From NCBI RefSeq assembly GCF_025996515.1, contig NZ_BLRH01000060.1:1-64000 (forward strand): a stretch of 64,000 nucleotides of DNA, given 5' to 3'. Numbering within the stretch: the stretch's first letter is position 1; every line of letters starts with the position of its first letter. The notes under the pieces were generated by a model. That model saw only the letters and a list, made by a program, of their open reading frames with translations. It made no database searches and was not told the origin of the DNA. Positions 25,283 to 33,227 of the stretch are shown here, in pieces. The stretch comes from Rhizohabitans arisaemae (GTDB lineage: Bacteria; Actinomycetota; Actinomycetes; Streptosporangiales; Streptosporangiaceae). The translations under genes were made by a program, and so were the position numbers.

Positions 25283-26464
25283 TCAGACGCCGATCAACCT
25301 CCGGTAAAGGCGGGAGTAAGCGGCCAGCCGTACCAAATCCACGACATCCCGGCGCGGGTCGTCCTCGGACGGTACGGCCTGCGGGCCGAGGCGAACCGTG
25401 TCGACCCCGCGCCCGCGCAGCACCACACCGTCGGTCGAGCCGGTCCAGCCGGTGATCGGCGGCGGCTCGGCCCCGAACTCCTCGGTCCAGGCCGCCCACG
25501 CGGCCGTCACGATCGCGGCGCCCCTCGGCGTGGCCGCGGCGGCATGCACGACGTCGACCTCGACCGACACGGCGCAGACTCCCAGCGGCGTCCCGGCGCA
25601 CACCGTCCGCACGCGCCGCTCCACCTCCTCGGCGAGGGCGTCCGGACTCTCGCCGGGCACGGTCACCACGTAAAGGTCGAGCTCCAGCGACGCGGGAAAC
25701 AGGTCCGGCTTGTCCGGCCGCCCCGCTCGGATCGCCCCGATCCCGGCGGTGGCCCCGACCTGTCCCACGCCCGGCCGGGACCGCGCGTAGCCGTGGCACC
25801 ACGCCTCAAGCGCGTCCACCACGACGCCGATGTGGGCGATCACGCCGCCCTCGGGGACCGCAGAACGGCGGGCGAGCACCGCGCCGTACCGGCCGGTCAG
25901 CCGAACCCGCAGGTAGAGGGCGCCGGGCTCCTCCCAGAGCACGGTGGCGGGGCCCGATTTGGCGACGATCGCCGCGGGTGGCGGCGGATAGGCGTCGAGG
26001 TAGGCCTCCAGCCCGGTCCCGGCGGACCCACGCCGATGGGTCCCCGAGCCCGCCAGCAGGAGTGTTCCCGACCCGGCCTCGGCGAAGGCGGCGAGTGCGG
26101 CGGCTGCGGGTGCCCTGGCCACCCCCAAGCCGAACCCCTCGGCCTGTTCGCCGGACACCCGAAGGCGCCCGGCCGGGTCGGCGCGGCCGGTCACGGCGGC
26201 GTCGGCGGGGGCGGAGTCCAGCGAGGTGTCCAGATGGGAGTAGAGCAGCGGCCCCGTGCCGTGCGTCGCGACGAGGTTCGCGCCGCTTCGCCCGTACGGC
26301 TGTACGATCCAGTCGATCTCCGGCCAGCGGGCGGCGCACCAGGCGCGCAGCGCCGTGGCGGCCGCCCGTTCGCCGCCGCGGGGCGCGGCCGTGGCGTCGA
26401 GGACCCGGAGAATCCGCGGGATCGTACTCAGAAACGGCCCCAGTCGTCGGAGGCCGGACGCCAC
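25283..26464 (-). CDS. M20/M28-like metallohydrolase, divergent
   Basis: About 393 residues with the layout of an M20 peptidase/amidohydrolase: PLLYSHLDTSLD gives the HxD metal motif, a central lid-like domain follows, and a catalytic-type C-terminus ends with GSTDGVVLRGRGVDTVRLGP. The usual second metal motif (GRGxxDxKG) is replaced by EGFGLGVARAPA, and the Glu-Glu pair is not seen, so metal binding or catalysis may be altered. GTG 26464 is the likely start and overlaps the Dabb-VOC gene by 37 bp; no clear RBS, so the start is uncertain. Last gene of the dioxygenase operon, perhaps an amide or ester hydrolase for a pathway intermediate. Confidence 0.65.
   Translation of the reverse strand: MASGLRRLGPFLSTIPRILRVLDATAAPRGGERAAATALRAWCAARWPEIDWIVQPYGRSGANLVATHGTGPLLYSHLDTSLDSAPADAAVTGRADPAGRLRVSGEQAEGFGLGVARAPAAAALAAFAEAGSGTLLLAGSGTHRRGSAGTGLEAYLDAYPPPPAAIVAKSGPATVLWEEPGALYLRVRLTGRYGAVLARRSAVPEGGVIAHIGVVVDALEAWCHGYARSRPGVGQVGATAGIGAIRAGRPDKPDLFPASLELDLYVVTVPGESPDALAEEVERRVRTVCAGTPLGVCAVSVEVDVVHAAAATPRGAAIVTAAWAAWTEEFGAEPPPITGWTGSTDGVVLRGRGVDTVRLGPQAVPSEDDPRRDVVDLVRLAAYSRLYRRLIGV
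25289..25413. repeat. Direct repeat, copy 2
   Basis: Functional copy of 25084-25208: it is the real 3' coding end of the M20-like gene. Confidence 0.85.
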
Positions 26465-27654
26465 ACGTCGATGTTGCGCGGGTCGGCCGGCATCCTGCGG
26501 GCCCGGTGGGTCTCGTGCTCCTCGGGCGTGAAGACGCGGTGGCTGTCGCACAACTCGAACCGCGGGCCGAACCTGCGGTCGTGCATGTAGAACGCGATCG
26601 ACGTCGACGCCGAGTGGTTGACGATGTCGGAGGCGATCGGCGCGCCCTTGTACAGCGCCCGCGCCCGCATCCGCATGACGTGGTCGAGGCTCTTCATCGC
26701 GAAGCACAGGTGCGCGACGTAGTACTCCTTGTTGTCCTGCAGCGCCAGACTGTGGTGATAGCGGTCCTCGCACCGCAGGAACGTGGTCGACCCGACGATC
26801 TGGTCTGAAGGCAGGAAGTTCAGCACATTCGTATAGAAGTCCAGCGACTCCTGGTACTTCGTCGTCGCGATGAACGGGTGCACCAGGTCGAGGGGCCGGA
26901 TCTCGATGTGCGGCGGCTCGGCGTACTCCTGGAACCCGGTGAACAGCTCGACGATCAGCCCGTTGGGATCGCACACCGCGAACCCCTCGTCGCACAACGG
27001 CCGCTGCCGCTCCGCCAGGTCCAGCACCTCGTGCCCGGCGTCGGCGACCCGCTTGCGCAGTTGTTCGAGCACGTCGCCGTTCTCGACGCTGTAGCCGACG
27101 GCCGTGGTGTGGCCGTACTCCCGCTCGGGCGCGCCGATCAACTCGATCGAGTGGTGTTCGACGTCCGCGCGCAGGTAGGCGTACTCCTCGGTGTGCGCCT
27201 CCAGCTGCAGCCCGACGTGGTACTCCAGGAACTCGATCGCGGCCCGCAGGTCGGGGACCTCGATGCGGGCGTACTCCATTCCGTACGGCCCGCGGGGGCG
27301 GGGACTCCGCGCCGTTTCGCCGGTCCCCCGCGGGGTGGCGGGAGACCGGTCGGGGTACTCGTAGGAGACGATCGCCTGCCGGGCGATCAACGGACGCCAG
27401 GTCTCCCGGACGAATCCCTCGTGGGAGTCGCTGGAGAGATAGGCGCGCAGGTCGTCGTGGGTCGCGAAGTCGACCGACATGCAGTGGGCGAAGGTCGAGT
27501 CGCGGGTGCTGACGTTCTCGCCCAGCGACCAGTCGCGCATCGCGGGATACCGCGAGGGGAAGGTGGCCAGCCGGGCCAGCACCGACGCGCGGACCTCCTC
27601 CGGGACGTCGTCCTTGAATGTGAACGCCAAGGTATGCCTGATCATCGTCACCAC
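26428..27654 (-). CDS. Dabb-VOC fusion, extradiol-dioxygenase-like
   Basis: 408-residue fusion. Residues about 1-100 form a stress-responsive A/B-barrel (Dabb) domain (MIRHTLAFTFKDDVPEEVRA). Residues about 125-390 contain two vicinal-oxygen-chelate modules like type I extradiol ring-cleavage dioxygenases (YARIEVPDLRAAIEFLEYHV, then LVHPFIATTKYQESLDFY). Candidate metal ligands are the His of VHPF, a His of RYHHSL and the Glu of RFELCD. Starts at GTG 27654 or ATG 27648, 5 bp after the dioxygenase beta gene. It probably cleaves the catechol-like product of the Rieske enzyme upstream. The Dabb domain in front is unusual for this class. Confidence 0.8.
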   Translation of the reverse strand: MVTMIRHTLAFTFKDDVPEEVRASVLARLATFPSRYPAMRDWSLGENVSTRDSTFAHCMSVDFATHDDLRAYLSSDSHEGFVRETWRPLIARQAIVSYEYPDRSPATPRGTGETARSPRPRGPYGMEYARIEVPDLRAAIEFLEYHVGLQLEAHTEEYAYLRADVEHHSIELIGAPEREYGHTTAVGYSVENGDVLEQLRKRVADAGHEVLDLAERQRPLCDEGFAVCDPNGLIVELFTGFQEYAEPPHIEIRPLDLVHPFIATTKYQESLDFYTNVLNFLPSDQIVGSTTFLRCEDRYHHSLALQDNKEYYVAHLCFAMKSLDHVMRMRARALYKGAPIASDIVNHSASTSIAFYMHDRRFGPRFELCDSHRVFTPEEHETHRARRMPADPRNIDVWRPASDDWGRF

Positions 27655-27658
27655 CCGC

Positions 27659-28186
27659 TCAGAGAATGAAACTCAACCGCGCGCCGACCGGCAGCGCCTC
27701 GTGGCCAAGGACCGACCGGCGCAACCGGAACCGGAAGCCGTCGTCCTCCACCGCCAGAATGTGCTCGTAGCGCCCGACGTAGACGTCGAACCTGCCGTCC
27801 CGCGCACGGTGCACCACGAACGACGCGGTGACCCGAAACGAATCGTCGTCGTCGCCCGGGAACAGCCGCACGTTGGACACCAGCCGGTGGGTCCGCGACG
27901 GCGGGTTCTCGGCGTGCGCCTTACGGGACTTCAACCGCTTCACCCGGGCCCGGAGCAGATCCCAGTCGTCGGTGACGAACGACCCCGACTCGTGCGGCGA
28001 CCAGCCGCCCCGGTAGTCGGTCGTCGGGATCTCGTACCGGGCGCCCTCCACGAAGAGGGCGAGCCAGGCGTCGTAGTGCCAGGAGTCCAGGATGTCGGCC
28101 TCGGCGTACAGAAAGTCCTCTACCTCGGACCGGACCACCGTACGGGCGCCGACCTGGACCGCGCCGTGGCCGTACCGGACCGTCAT
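27659..28186 (-). CDS. Ring-hydroxylating dioxygenase beta subunit
   Basis: 175-residue small subunit of an aromatic-ring hydroxylating dioxygenase (NTF2-like cone fold). Family features: EVEDFLYAEADILDSWHYDAWLALF near the N-terminus, a central SFVTDD-type loop, RTHRLVSNVRL, and VYVGRYEHILAVEDDGFRFRLRRSVL near the end. It is structural and supports the alpha-subunit hexamer. Its ATG overlaps the alpha stop (28183-28186), so the two are made in equal amounts. Confidence 0.92.
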   Translation of the reverse strand: MTVRYGHGAVQVGARTVVRSEVEDFLYAEADILDSWHYDAWLALFVEGARYEIPTTDYRGGWSPHESGSFVTDDWDLLRARVKRLKSRKAHAENPPSRTHRLVSNVRLFPGDDDDSFRVTASFVVHRARDGRFDVYVGRYEHILAVEDDGFRFRLRRSVLGHEALPVGARLSFIL

Positions 28187-29532
28187 CGCACGTCACGTCC
28201 TTCCAGGAAACTCGCGGGCCGGTCGCCGGCCACCTGCGGATCGAAGCCGACCGCGGCTGCCCAATGCCGCCAGAACCCGCGCATCGCCCCCTCGTCGATC
28301 GACCGGCCCCGGACGCCCTTCACCTCGTCGGCCATCCCCCGGGACATGTCGCTGTAGTCGAGCCCCGGCCGCGGGTCCGCCGCGGTCGCCTCGATGCCGC
28401 GCTGCACCGCCTCGTACGCCTCGATGTCGTCGGGGGTCGCCAGGCCCCCGGGTCCGACGAAGCTGACCACGGTCTTCATCCGCAGGGCCCGCGAGGCGGG
28501 ATCCTCGTGGCGGGGGACCAGCTGCCAGGCGCGGACGTCGGTCCGCCCGGGGCCGAGCGGCTCAAGCTGTCGGATGGACATCCCCTCGATGTCGAAGAGC
28601 AGCAGGTTGGGGAAGACGTAGAGGATGTGGCTCTCGTCGGCGACGTGGTGTGCCCGCCGCTCGCCGAGCCGTTCGGTCATCTCCGCCCGGTGCTCGGCGG
28701 TGCGCACGCGTTCGTCCTCGCCGAAGCGCGGCTCCCAGATCATGCTGATCCGGCCGCCGTGCCCGGTGAGCACCAGCAGTGAGTGCCCGTTGCCCAGGTT
28801 GTAGGCGTATTGGTCGTCGTCGGTGACGGCGAAGCCGTTCTCCCGCAGGTAGCCGACGAACGTGTTGTGGGTCGGGGCGAAGTGGTAGCCGTCCATCGCG
28901 TTCTCGACGGCGAGTTTCCAGTTGCCGCGCACGCCGTACAGCTGCACGCCGGGCAAGGTCTGGACGCCGCCGACGTGCTGCTGCTCGATCATCGTCATGT
29001 AGTCCGCGGCGTCGCCGAGGTGGTCGAGCAGCGGTGGCACGTCCGGGTCGAACGAGATGAAGACGTATCCCTCGTGGATCGCGAGCCGGGGGACGGTGCG
29101 CAGCCGCATCGTCTCGCGAAGGTTCTCGCCGGATTCGTACGCCGCCTCGTCGGGGATGGCCGCCACGTCGCCGTTGTTGCGGAACGTCCACGCGTGGTAG
29201 AAGCACTGGAAGAGCTTGGACGATCCCTCGGTGTCCCTGCAGAGCACCGTCCCGCGGTGCGGGCAGGAGTTCAGGAACGCGCGGACCTCGCCGGCGGTGT
29301 CCCGGCAAAAGATCAGCGGGCGTCCGGCGACGGTCCGGACCTTGAAGTCGTTCGGGTTCGCGATCTCGGTCTCGTGGCCCAGATAGAGCCAGTTCCGCAA
29401 CCAGATCAGCTCGCGCTCGCGGGCGAAGACCTCATCGGACCGGTAGGCCGCGCGGTTCACCCGGAAGGTCAGCCGGTTCCAGTCCTCAATGATCATCGGT
29501 GCGGCGGTCTCGTCACGGCTCACCTGCGGCAT
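28183..29532 (-). CDS. Ring-hydroxylating dioxygenase alpha subunit
   Basis: 449-residue catalytic subunit. The Rieske [2Fe-2S] ligands are C90-x-H92 (CPHRG) and C110-x2-H113 (CFYHAW). The mononuclear iron site is N211, D214, H217, H222 (ENAMDGYHFAPTH), with D214 the bridge to the neighbouring Rieske centre. The third iron ligand is probably an Asp in GGLATPDDIEAYEAVQRG. It dihydroxylates or demethylates an aromatic ring using electrons from the ferredoxin and reductase encoded divergently. Start ATG 29532 has AGGAAGGCGGAG upstream; ATG 29496 is a second choice. A perfect IclR-type palindrome lies 32 bp upstream of the start. Confidence 0.95.
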   Translation of the reverse strand: MPQVSRDETAAPMIIEDWNRLTFRVNRAAYRSDEVFARERELIWLRNWLYLGHETEIANPNDFKVRTVAGRPLIFCRDTAGEVRAFLNSCPHRGTVLCRDTEGSSKLFQCFYHAWTFRNNGDVAAIPDEAAYESGENLRETMRLRTVPRLAIHEGYVFISFDPDVPPLLDHLGDAADYMTMIEQQHVGGVQTLPGVQLYGVRGNWKLAVENAMDGYHFAPTHNTFVGYLRENGFAVTDDDQYAYNLGNGHSLLVLTGHGGRISMIWEPRFGEDERVRTAEHRAEMTERLGERRAHHVADESHILYVFPNLLLFDIEGMSIRQLEPLGPGRTDVRAWQLVPRHEDPASRALRMKTVVSFVGPGGLATPDDIEAYEAVQRGIEATAADPRPGLDYSDMSRGMADEVKGVRGRSIDEGAMRGFWRHWAAAVGFDPQVAGDRPASFLEGRDVR

Positions 29533-29563
29533 GCAACTCCGCCTTCCTGCACACTATCCATTC

Positions 29564-29584
29564 ATGCGAGACGCCGTCTCGCAT
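29564..29584. promoter_or_regulatory. IclR operator O3, perfect palindrome
   Basis: ATGCGAGACG and CGTCTCGCAT around a single C, with one more symmetric pair outside (29563-29585). It is the best member of the site family and lies between the dioxygenase operon and the ferredoxin operon. Confidence 0.8.
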
Positions 29585-29664
29585 GTCGCCAAGACTGGCT
29601 CAGTGCGCCGCGGCTTGTCAATAGACGCCGAAGGGCGACCGGACATTGACGCCACCAGCGGCGC

Positions 29665-29685
29665 TTGCGATGATGCGTCTCGCAT
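29665..29685. promoter_or_regulatory. IclR operator-like site O4
   Basis: Right arm CGTCTCGCAT exact; left arm TTGCGATGAT matches 5 of 10. Lies 54 bp upstream of the ferredoxin start, on the plus-strand promoter side of the divergent region. Confidence 0.65.
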
Positions 29686-29738
29686 AGAAAGACATCATCT
29701 TGCATTTTGTCGCTACCGAGACCGGAGGAACACATCCC

Positions 29739-30053
29739 GTGCCCTATGTGATCACTCCGTCCTGTGTGGACGTGATGGACAGGTCCTGCGTCGAGGAATG
29801 CCCGGTCGACTGCATTTACGAGGGCGACCGGATGATGTACATCCAGCCCGACGAGTGCGTGGAGTGCGGGCGCTGCGAGCCGGTCTGCCCGGAGATCTCG
29901 ATCTTCCACCATCAAGACCTTCCCGACTCGGCGCGACACTACGAGCAGATCAACGCCGAATTCTTCGCCCCGATCGACTCCCCCGGCGGCGCCCGTAAGA
30001 TCGGCCGGATCGGCCGGGACCACCCCGCCGTCGTCGCCGAGCACCCCGCATGA
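29739..30053 (+). CDS. 7-iron ferredoxin (FdxA type)
   Basis: 104-residue ferredoxin with [3Fe-4S] and [4Fe-4S] centres. The ligand pattern is [19 protein letters not shown] (C-x7-C-x3-C-P-x2-C) and [14 protein letters not shown] (C-x2-C-x2-C-x3-CP), the same as in mycobacterial FdxA. GTG 29739 (VPYVITPSC) is chosen over an upstream ATG because GGAGGAA lies 8 nt before it and family members begin here. It overlaps the reductase gene by 4 bp. Placed divergent to the dioxygenase genes across shared operators, it most likely feeds electrons to the Rieske alpha subunit. Confidence 0.95.
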   Translation: MPYVITPSCVDVMDRSCVEECPVDCIYEGDRMMYIQPDECVECGRCEPVCPEISIFHHQDLPDSARHYEQINAEFFAPIDSPGGARKIGRIGRDHPAVVAEHPA

Positions 30054-31021
30054 GCGACGTCGAGACCGACCTGCTGATCGTCGGAGCGGGGCCGACCGGC
30101 CTCTACGGCGCCTACTACGCCGGGTTCCGCGGCCTGAGCGTCGCGATCATCGACGCGCTGCCCGAGGTCGGCGGGCAGATCTCCGCGCTCTACCCGGAGA
30201 AGGCGATCTACGACGTCGCCGGGTTCCCGGCCGTACGCGGCCAGGATCTGGTCGACGCCCTGCACACCCAGGCCGCGAAGTGGGGGCCCGTGATGCTGCT
30301 CGGCAAGAGCGCGGTCGGGGTGGCCGAGCGGCCCGACGGGATCGACGTCCTGGCCTCCGACGGGACGACCGTGCGCGCCAAGGCACTGCTCATCACCGCC
30401 GGCATCGGCAACTTCACCCCCCGGGAACTACCTGTCGGATCGGCCTACCACGGCCGCGGGCTGCGTTACTTCGTCCCACGGCCGAGCGAGCTCGCCGGAC
30501 TCGACGTCGTGGTGGTGGGCGGCGGCGACTCCGCCGTCGACTGGGCGCTCGGACTGGAGCCGATCGCCCGCAGCGTGACCCTCGTGCACCGCCGGCCGCA
30601 GTTCCGGGCGCACCGGCGCAGCGTCGAGGAGCTGCACGCGTCGGCCGTACGGGTGCTCACCCCCTACGAGGTGCACGGGATCGGCGGCGACCCGGTGCTC
30701 GACACGGTCGTGGTCTCGACCCGAAGCGGCGAGCGGGAGACGCTGCCGGCCCAGGCCGTCGTCGCCGCGCTGGGCTTCATCGCCGACCTGGGCCCGATCG
30801 AGGGGTGGGGACTTGAGCTGCGGCGCCGGCACATCCTGGTCGACCGGACCATGCGGACCAGCCTGCCCCGGGTGTTCGCCGCCGGCGACATCGCCGACTA
30901 CGCGGGGAAGGTCAAGCTCATCTCGATCGGATTCGGTGAGGCGGCCCTCGCGGTCAACCACATCGCGCCACTTGTGGATCCGTCGCTCTCGATCGTTCCC
31001 GGGCACTCCTCAGACCTGTAG
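30050..31021 (+). CDS. Thioredoxin-reductase-like ferredoxin-NADP+ reductase
   Basis: 323-residue flavoprotein of the TrxR-like FNR type. FAD motif [21 protein letters not shown] at the N-terminus, NADPH motif [17 protein letters not shown] near 160, and the C-terminal [29 protein letters not shown]. No CxxC pair is present, which separates it from true thioredoxin reductase. It reduces the ferredoxin encoded immediately before it (ATGA overlap), completing a three-part electron chain for the dioxygenase. Confidence 0.92.
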   Translation: MSDVETDLLIVGAGPTGLYGAYYAGFRGLSVAIIDALPEVGGQISALYPEKAIYDVAGFPAVRGQDLVDALHTQAAKWGPVMLLGKSAVGVAERPDGIDVLASDGTTVRAKALLITAGIGNFTPRELPVGSAYHGRGLRYFVPRPSELAGLDVVVVGGGDSAVDWALGLEPIARSVTLVHRRPQFRAHRRSVEELHASAVRVLTPYEVHGIGGDPVLDTVVVSTRSGERETLPAQAVVAALGFIADLGPIEGWGLELRRRHILVDRTMRTSLPRVFAAGDIADYAGKVKLISIGFGEAALAVNHIAPLVDPSLSIVPGHSSDL

Positions 31022-31097
31022 GGTGCCGGTCTACGGATGATCCGGCGCCACCCGGAGCGCGCTCCCAGGCCGCCGATGCGATCGATTTCATCCCAGA

Positions 31098-31118
31098 TAG
31101 CGTGATCACGTATCATAA
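31098..31118. promoter_or_regulatory. Weak IclR operator-like site
   Basis: TAGCGTGATC and CGTATCATAA around an A; about 11 of 20 positions match the O3 palindrome. Located about 100 bp upstream of the second IclR gene. Confidence 0.3.
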
Positions 31119-31216
31119 TGCAATACAAAGCCTGAGGTACGGCCAGGCTCGGCGCAACCGCCGCCGGCCGTACCGCAGCCGCATTCCCGCACCCGTCGGA
31201 CGCAGAGCGAGGACTC

Positions 31217-32059
31217 ATGAACACCGAGACACCGCACCCGCAAGACGTGGCCGAACCCACGGAAAGCACCGCAGCGCCGACCATCCAGACCGTGCAGCGG
31301 GCCGCGCTCATCTTGGACTCGTTCACGGTCCGCAAACCGCACCTCAACCTGAACGAGATCACGCGCCTCCTCGGCACCAGCAAGGCCACCGCCCACCGCT
31401 ACACCAAGGCGCTGCGCGCGGCCAACCTGCTCCGCTACGACGAGCGCACCACCCTGTACTCCCTCGGCCCCCAGGTGCTCACCCTGGCCGCCGCCGCCCG
31501 GGCGGGCCTGCCGATCGTCACCGCCGCCGAGCCGTACATGGAACAGCTGGTCAAGGAGGTCGACGAAACCGTCGTCCTCAGCGTCTGGGACGGCGAAACG
31601 GCGACCGTGGTCCGCTCCGCCGACAACACCGACCACATCATCCGGATCAGCGTGCGCACCGGCTCCCGGCTGAACCTCACCACCTCGGCACAGGGCCGGG
31701 TGTTCTGCGCGTTCCTCCCCAGCGATCAGGTTCCGGGCCTGCCGAAACTCCTGCGCAAGACGCCGGAGCTGCGCGACGAGCTGGAGGTCATCCGGCGGCA
31801 CGAGCTGTCGGTGAACTCCCCCGCCGTGAACGGCGTGCACACCATCGCCGCACCGGTCTTCGAAGGCGGCACGATCATCGCGGCGATGGCCGTCGTCGGC
31901 ACCACGGTCAGCGTCCCCACCGACATCAAGTCCCCGATGGCGTCGGCGCTGCTCAGGACCGCGCGAGCCCTCTCCCGGCGCCTCGGCAACCCGGACACCT
32001 CTCCGGCCGCGGCCGACCTCCCCGCCGCCGCCGGAGCCCGCGGACGGGCGGGAAGCTGA
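31217..32059 (+). CDS. IclR-family regulator 2
   Basis: 280-residue IclR-type regulator, clear paralogue of the one at 24323. The recognition region (LNEITRLLGTSKATAHRYTK, LLRYDERTTLYSL) and effector domain (TVVLSVWDGETATVVRSADN, SVRTGSRLNLTTSAQGRVFC) align without gaps, while the N-terminal tail and Ala/Pro-rich C-terminus differ. Start ATG 31217 with GCGAGGAC upstream. It follows the ferredoxin reductase by 195 bp, so it probably has its own promoter. Two similar IclR proteins and one operator family suggest that both act on one regulon, perhaps with different effectors or opposite signs. Confidence 0.92.
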   Translation: MNTETPHPQDVAEPTESTAAPTIQTVQRAALILDSFTVRKPHLNLNEITRLLGTSKATAHRYTKALRAANLLRYDERTTLYSLGPQVLTLAAAARAGLPIVTAAEPYMEQLVKEVDETVVLSVWDGETATVVRSADNTDHIIRISVRTGSRLNLTTSAQGRVFCAFLPSDQVPGLPKLLRKTPELRDELEVIRRHELSVNSPAVNGVHTIAAPVFEGGTIIAAMAVVGTTVSVPTDIKSPMASALLRTARALSRRLGNPDTSPAAADLPAAAGARGRAGS

Positions 32060-32074
32060 CCGGCGCGTCCCAGG

Positions 32075-32455
32075 TCACAACTCGTCGATCCATTCCAGCG
32101 ACGACGCGAAGTCTGCGCGCGGCGGGACGAAGACGTCGATGTTCACGCACGGCGCCTCGATCGGCTCGACGTAATGTTCCGCCCCCCGCGGCACCAGCAG
32201 GAACGACCCGGCCCGCATGCGGTGCGGGACACCCTCGACGTAGTAGTCGCACAGACCGGAGGCGATGAACACCAACTGGTCGAAGTCGTCGTGCCGGTGC
32301 GGGTTCAAGGCCATGCCCACCTCCAGCTCATGGTGGGCGATCAACACCTCGTCGGTGGCGTACACCCGGCGCCGGACACCCGGGCGCAGCTGGGTCTGAG
32401 GGATGTCGTCCCAGTTCACGACCGTGCCGAAGAGTTTGGCGTTACGGAATGTCAT
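32075..32455 (-). CDS. Small cupin protein
   Basis: 126-residue single-domain cupin. Metal-type residues are visible in LNPHRHDDFDQLVFIASG (HxH and the following acidic residue) and in the second cupin motif LVPRGAEHYVEPI. ATG 32455 overlaps the stop of the aldolase gene by 14 bp, so it is the last gene of the lower-pathway operon. Possible roles are a small dioxygenase, an isomerase or a ligand-binding protein; the sequence does not decide. Convergent with IclR 2 (16 bp apart). Confidence 0.8.
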   Translation of the reverse strand: MTFRNAKLFGTVVNWDDIPQTQLRPGVRRRVYATDEVLIAHHELEVGMALNPHRHDDFDQLVFIASGLCDYYVEGVPHRMRAGSFLLVPRGAEHYVEPIEAPCVNIDVFVPPRADFASSLEWIDEL

Positions 32456-33227
32456 CGGGTTCTCCTTGCGGGGAGGCGGCGGCGCGCAGGCCGTCCGCGA
32501 GAATCTGCAGATCGGAGCCGACCACGAGGTACCCCGCGGTCGCCAGGCCCAGCGAACCGGCCGCGGCGAGCCCCGGGGACCAGCCGCCGAACGCCGTACC
32601 GGCCCGATCCGCCGCACCGCGGACCGCGTCCACCGCCGCCCGCAGCCGCTCGTCGCCCGGGAGGCACCCAAGGCTGACCGCCAGATCGGTGCTGCCGACG
32701 AAGACGACGTCCAGCCCGCCGACCACCTCCGGCCAGGGCTCGGTCACCGCCGTCTCGATCTGCCCGACCAGCAGCGGCGGCGACTCCGCCTCCGCGCGTA
32801 GGAAGGCGGCCAGGCCACCGGCGCCGAAACCGGCGGCCCGGTTGGCCAGGCTGATCGAACGGCTCCCCTCCGGGGCGAACCGGGTGGCCGCGCGGAGCTC
32901 CCGAGCCTGCTCGGCCGTACACAGCATGGACAGCTGAAGGCCCACCGCCCCGCTTTCCAGCAGGCGTGCGATCATCGGCGGATCCACCCGGGGCACCCGG
33001 ACCAGCGCGGCCACACCGCAGGCGTCGGCGTGCCGTACCAGCGTGATCGCCGCGCTCTCGTCGAGGGTCGAGTGCTCCAGGTCGACGACCACGAACCGGA
33101 ACCCGGCCTCGGCGGCGAGCTCCACCCCCTCGGGCACCGGCAGTTTGACGAACGTCCCCGTCACCCGCTCGCCGGCGGCCAGCGCGGCCCGAAGTTCGCG
33201 CCGGAGCCGATGAACGCCGGTGCTCAT
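32442..33227 (-). CDS. HpcH/HpaI aldolase family protein
   Basis: 261-residue class II pyruvate-type aldolase, TIM barrel. FVVVDLEHSTLDESAAI carries the conserved DxEH segment, RVPRVDPPMIARLLESGAVGLQ the substrate Arg and helix, LVGQIETAVTEPW the metal Glu, and DVVFVGSTDLAVSLG the metal Asp. It cleaves or forms a bond next to pyruvate, as in the last step of meta-cleavage or homoprotocatechuate pathways. ATG 33227 overlaps the amidohydrolase gene by 4 bp. With the FAH-type hydrolase in the same operon it forms a typical lower pathway. Confidence 0.9.
   Translation of the reverse strand: MSTGVHRLRRELRAALAAGERVTGTFVKLPVPEGVELAAEAGFRFVVVDLEHSTLDESAAITLVRHADACGVAALVRVPRVDPPMIARLLESGAVGLQLSMLCTAEQARELRAATRFAPEGSRSISLANRAAGFGAGGLAAFLRAEAESPPLLVGQIETAVTEPWPEVVGGLDVVFVGSTDLAVSLGCLPGDERLRAAVDAVRGAADRAGTAFGGWSPGLAAAGSLGLATAGYLVVGSDLQILADGLRAAASPQGEPDDIP

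Noticed and set aside
30050-31021. Thioredoxin reductase
   Set aside because: No redox CxxC; coupling to a ferredoxin and a Rieske enzyme supports a ferredoxin-NADP+ reductase.
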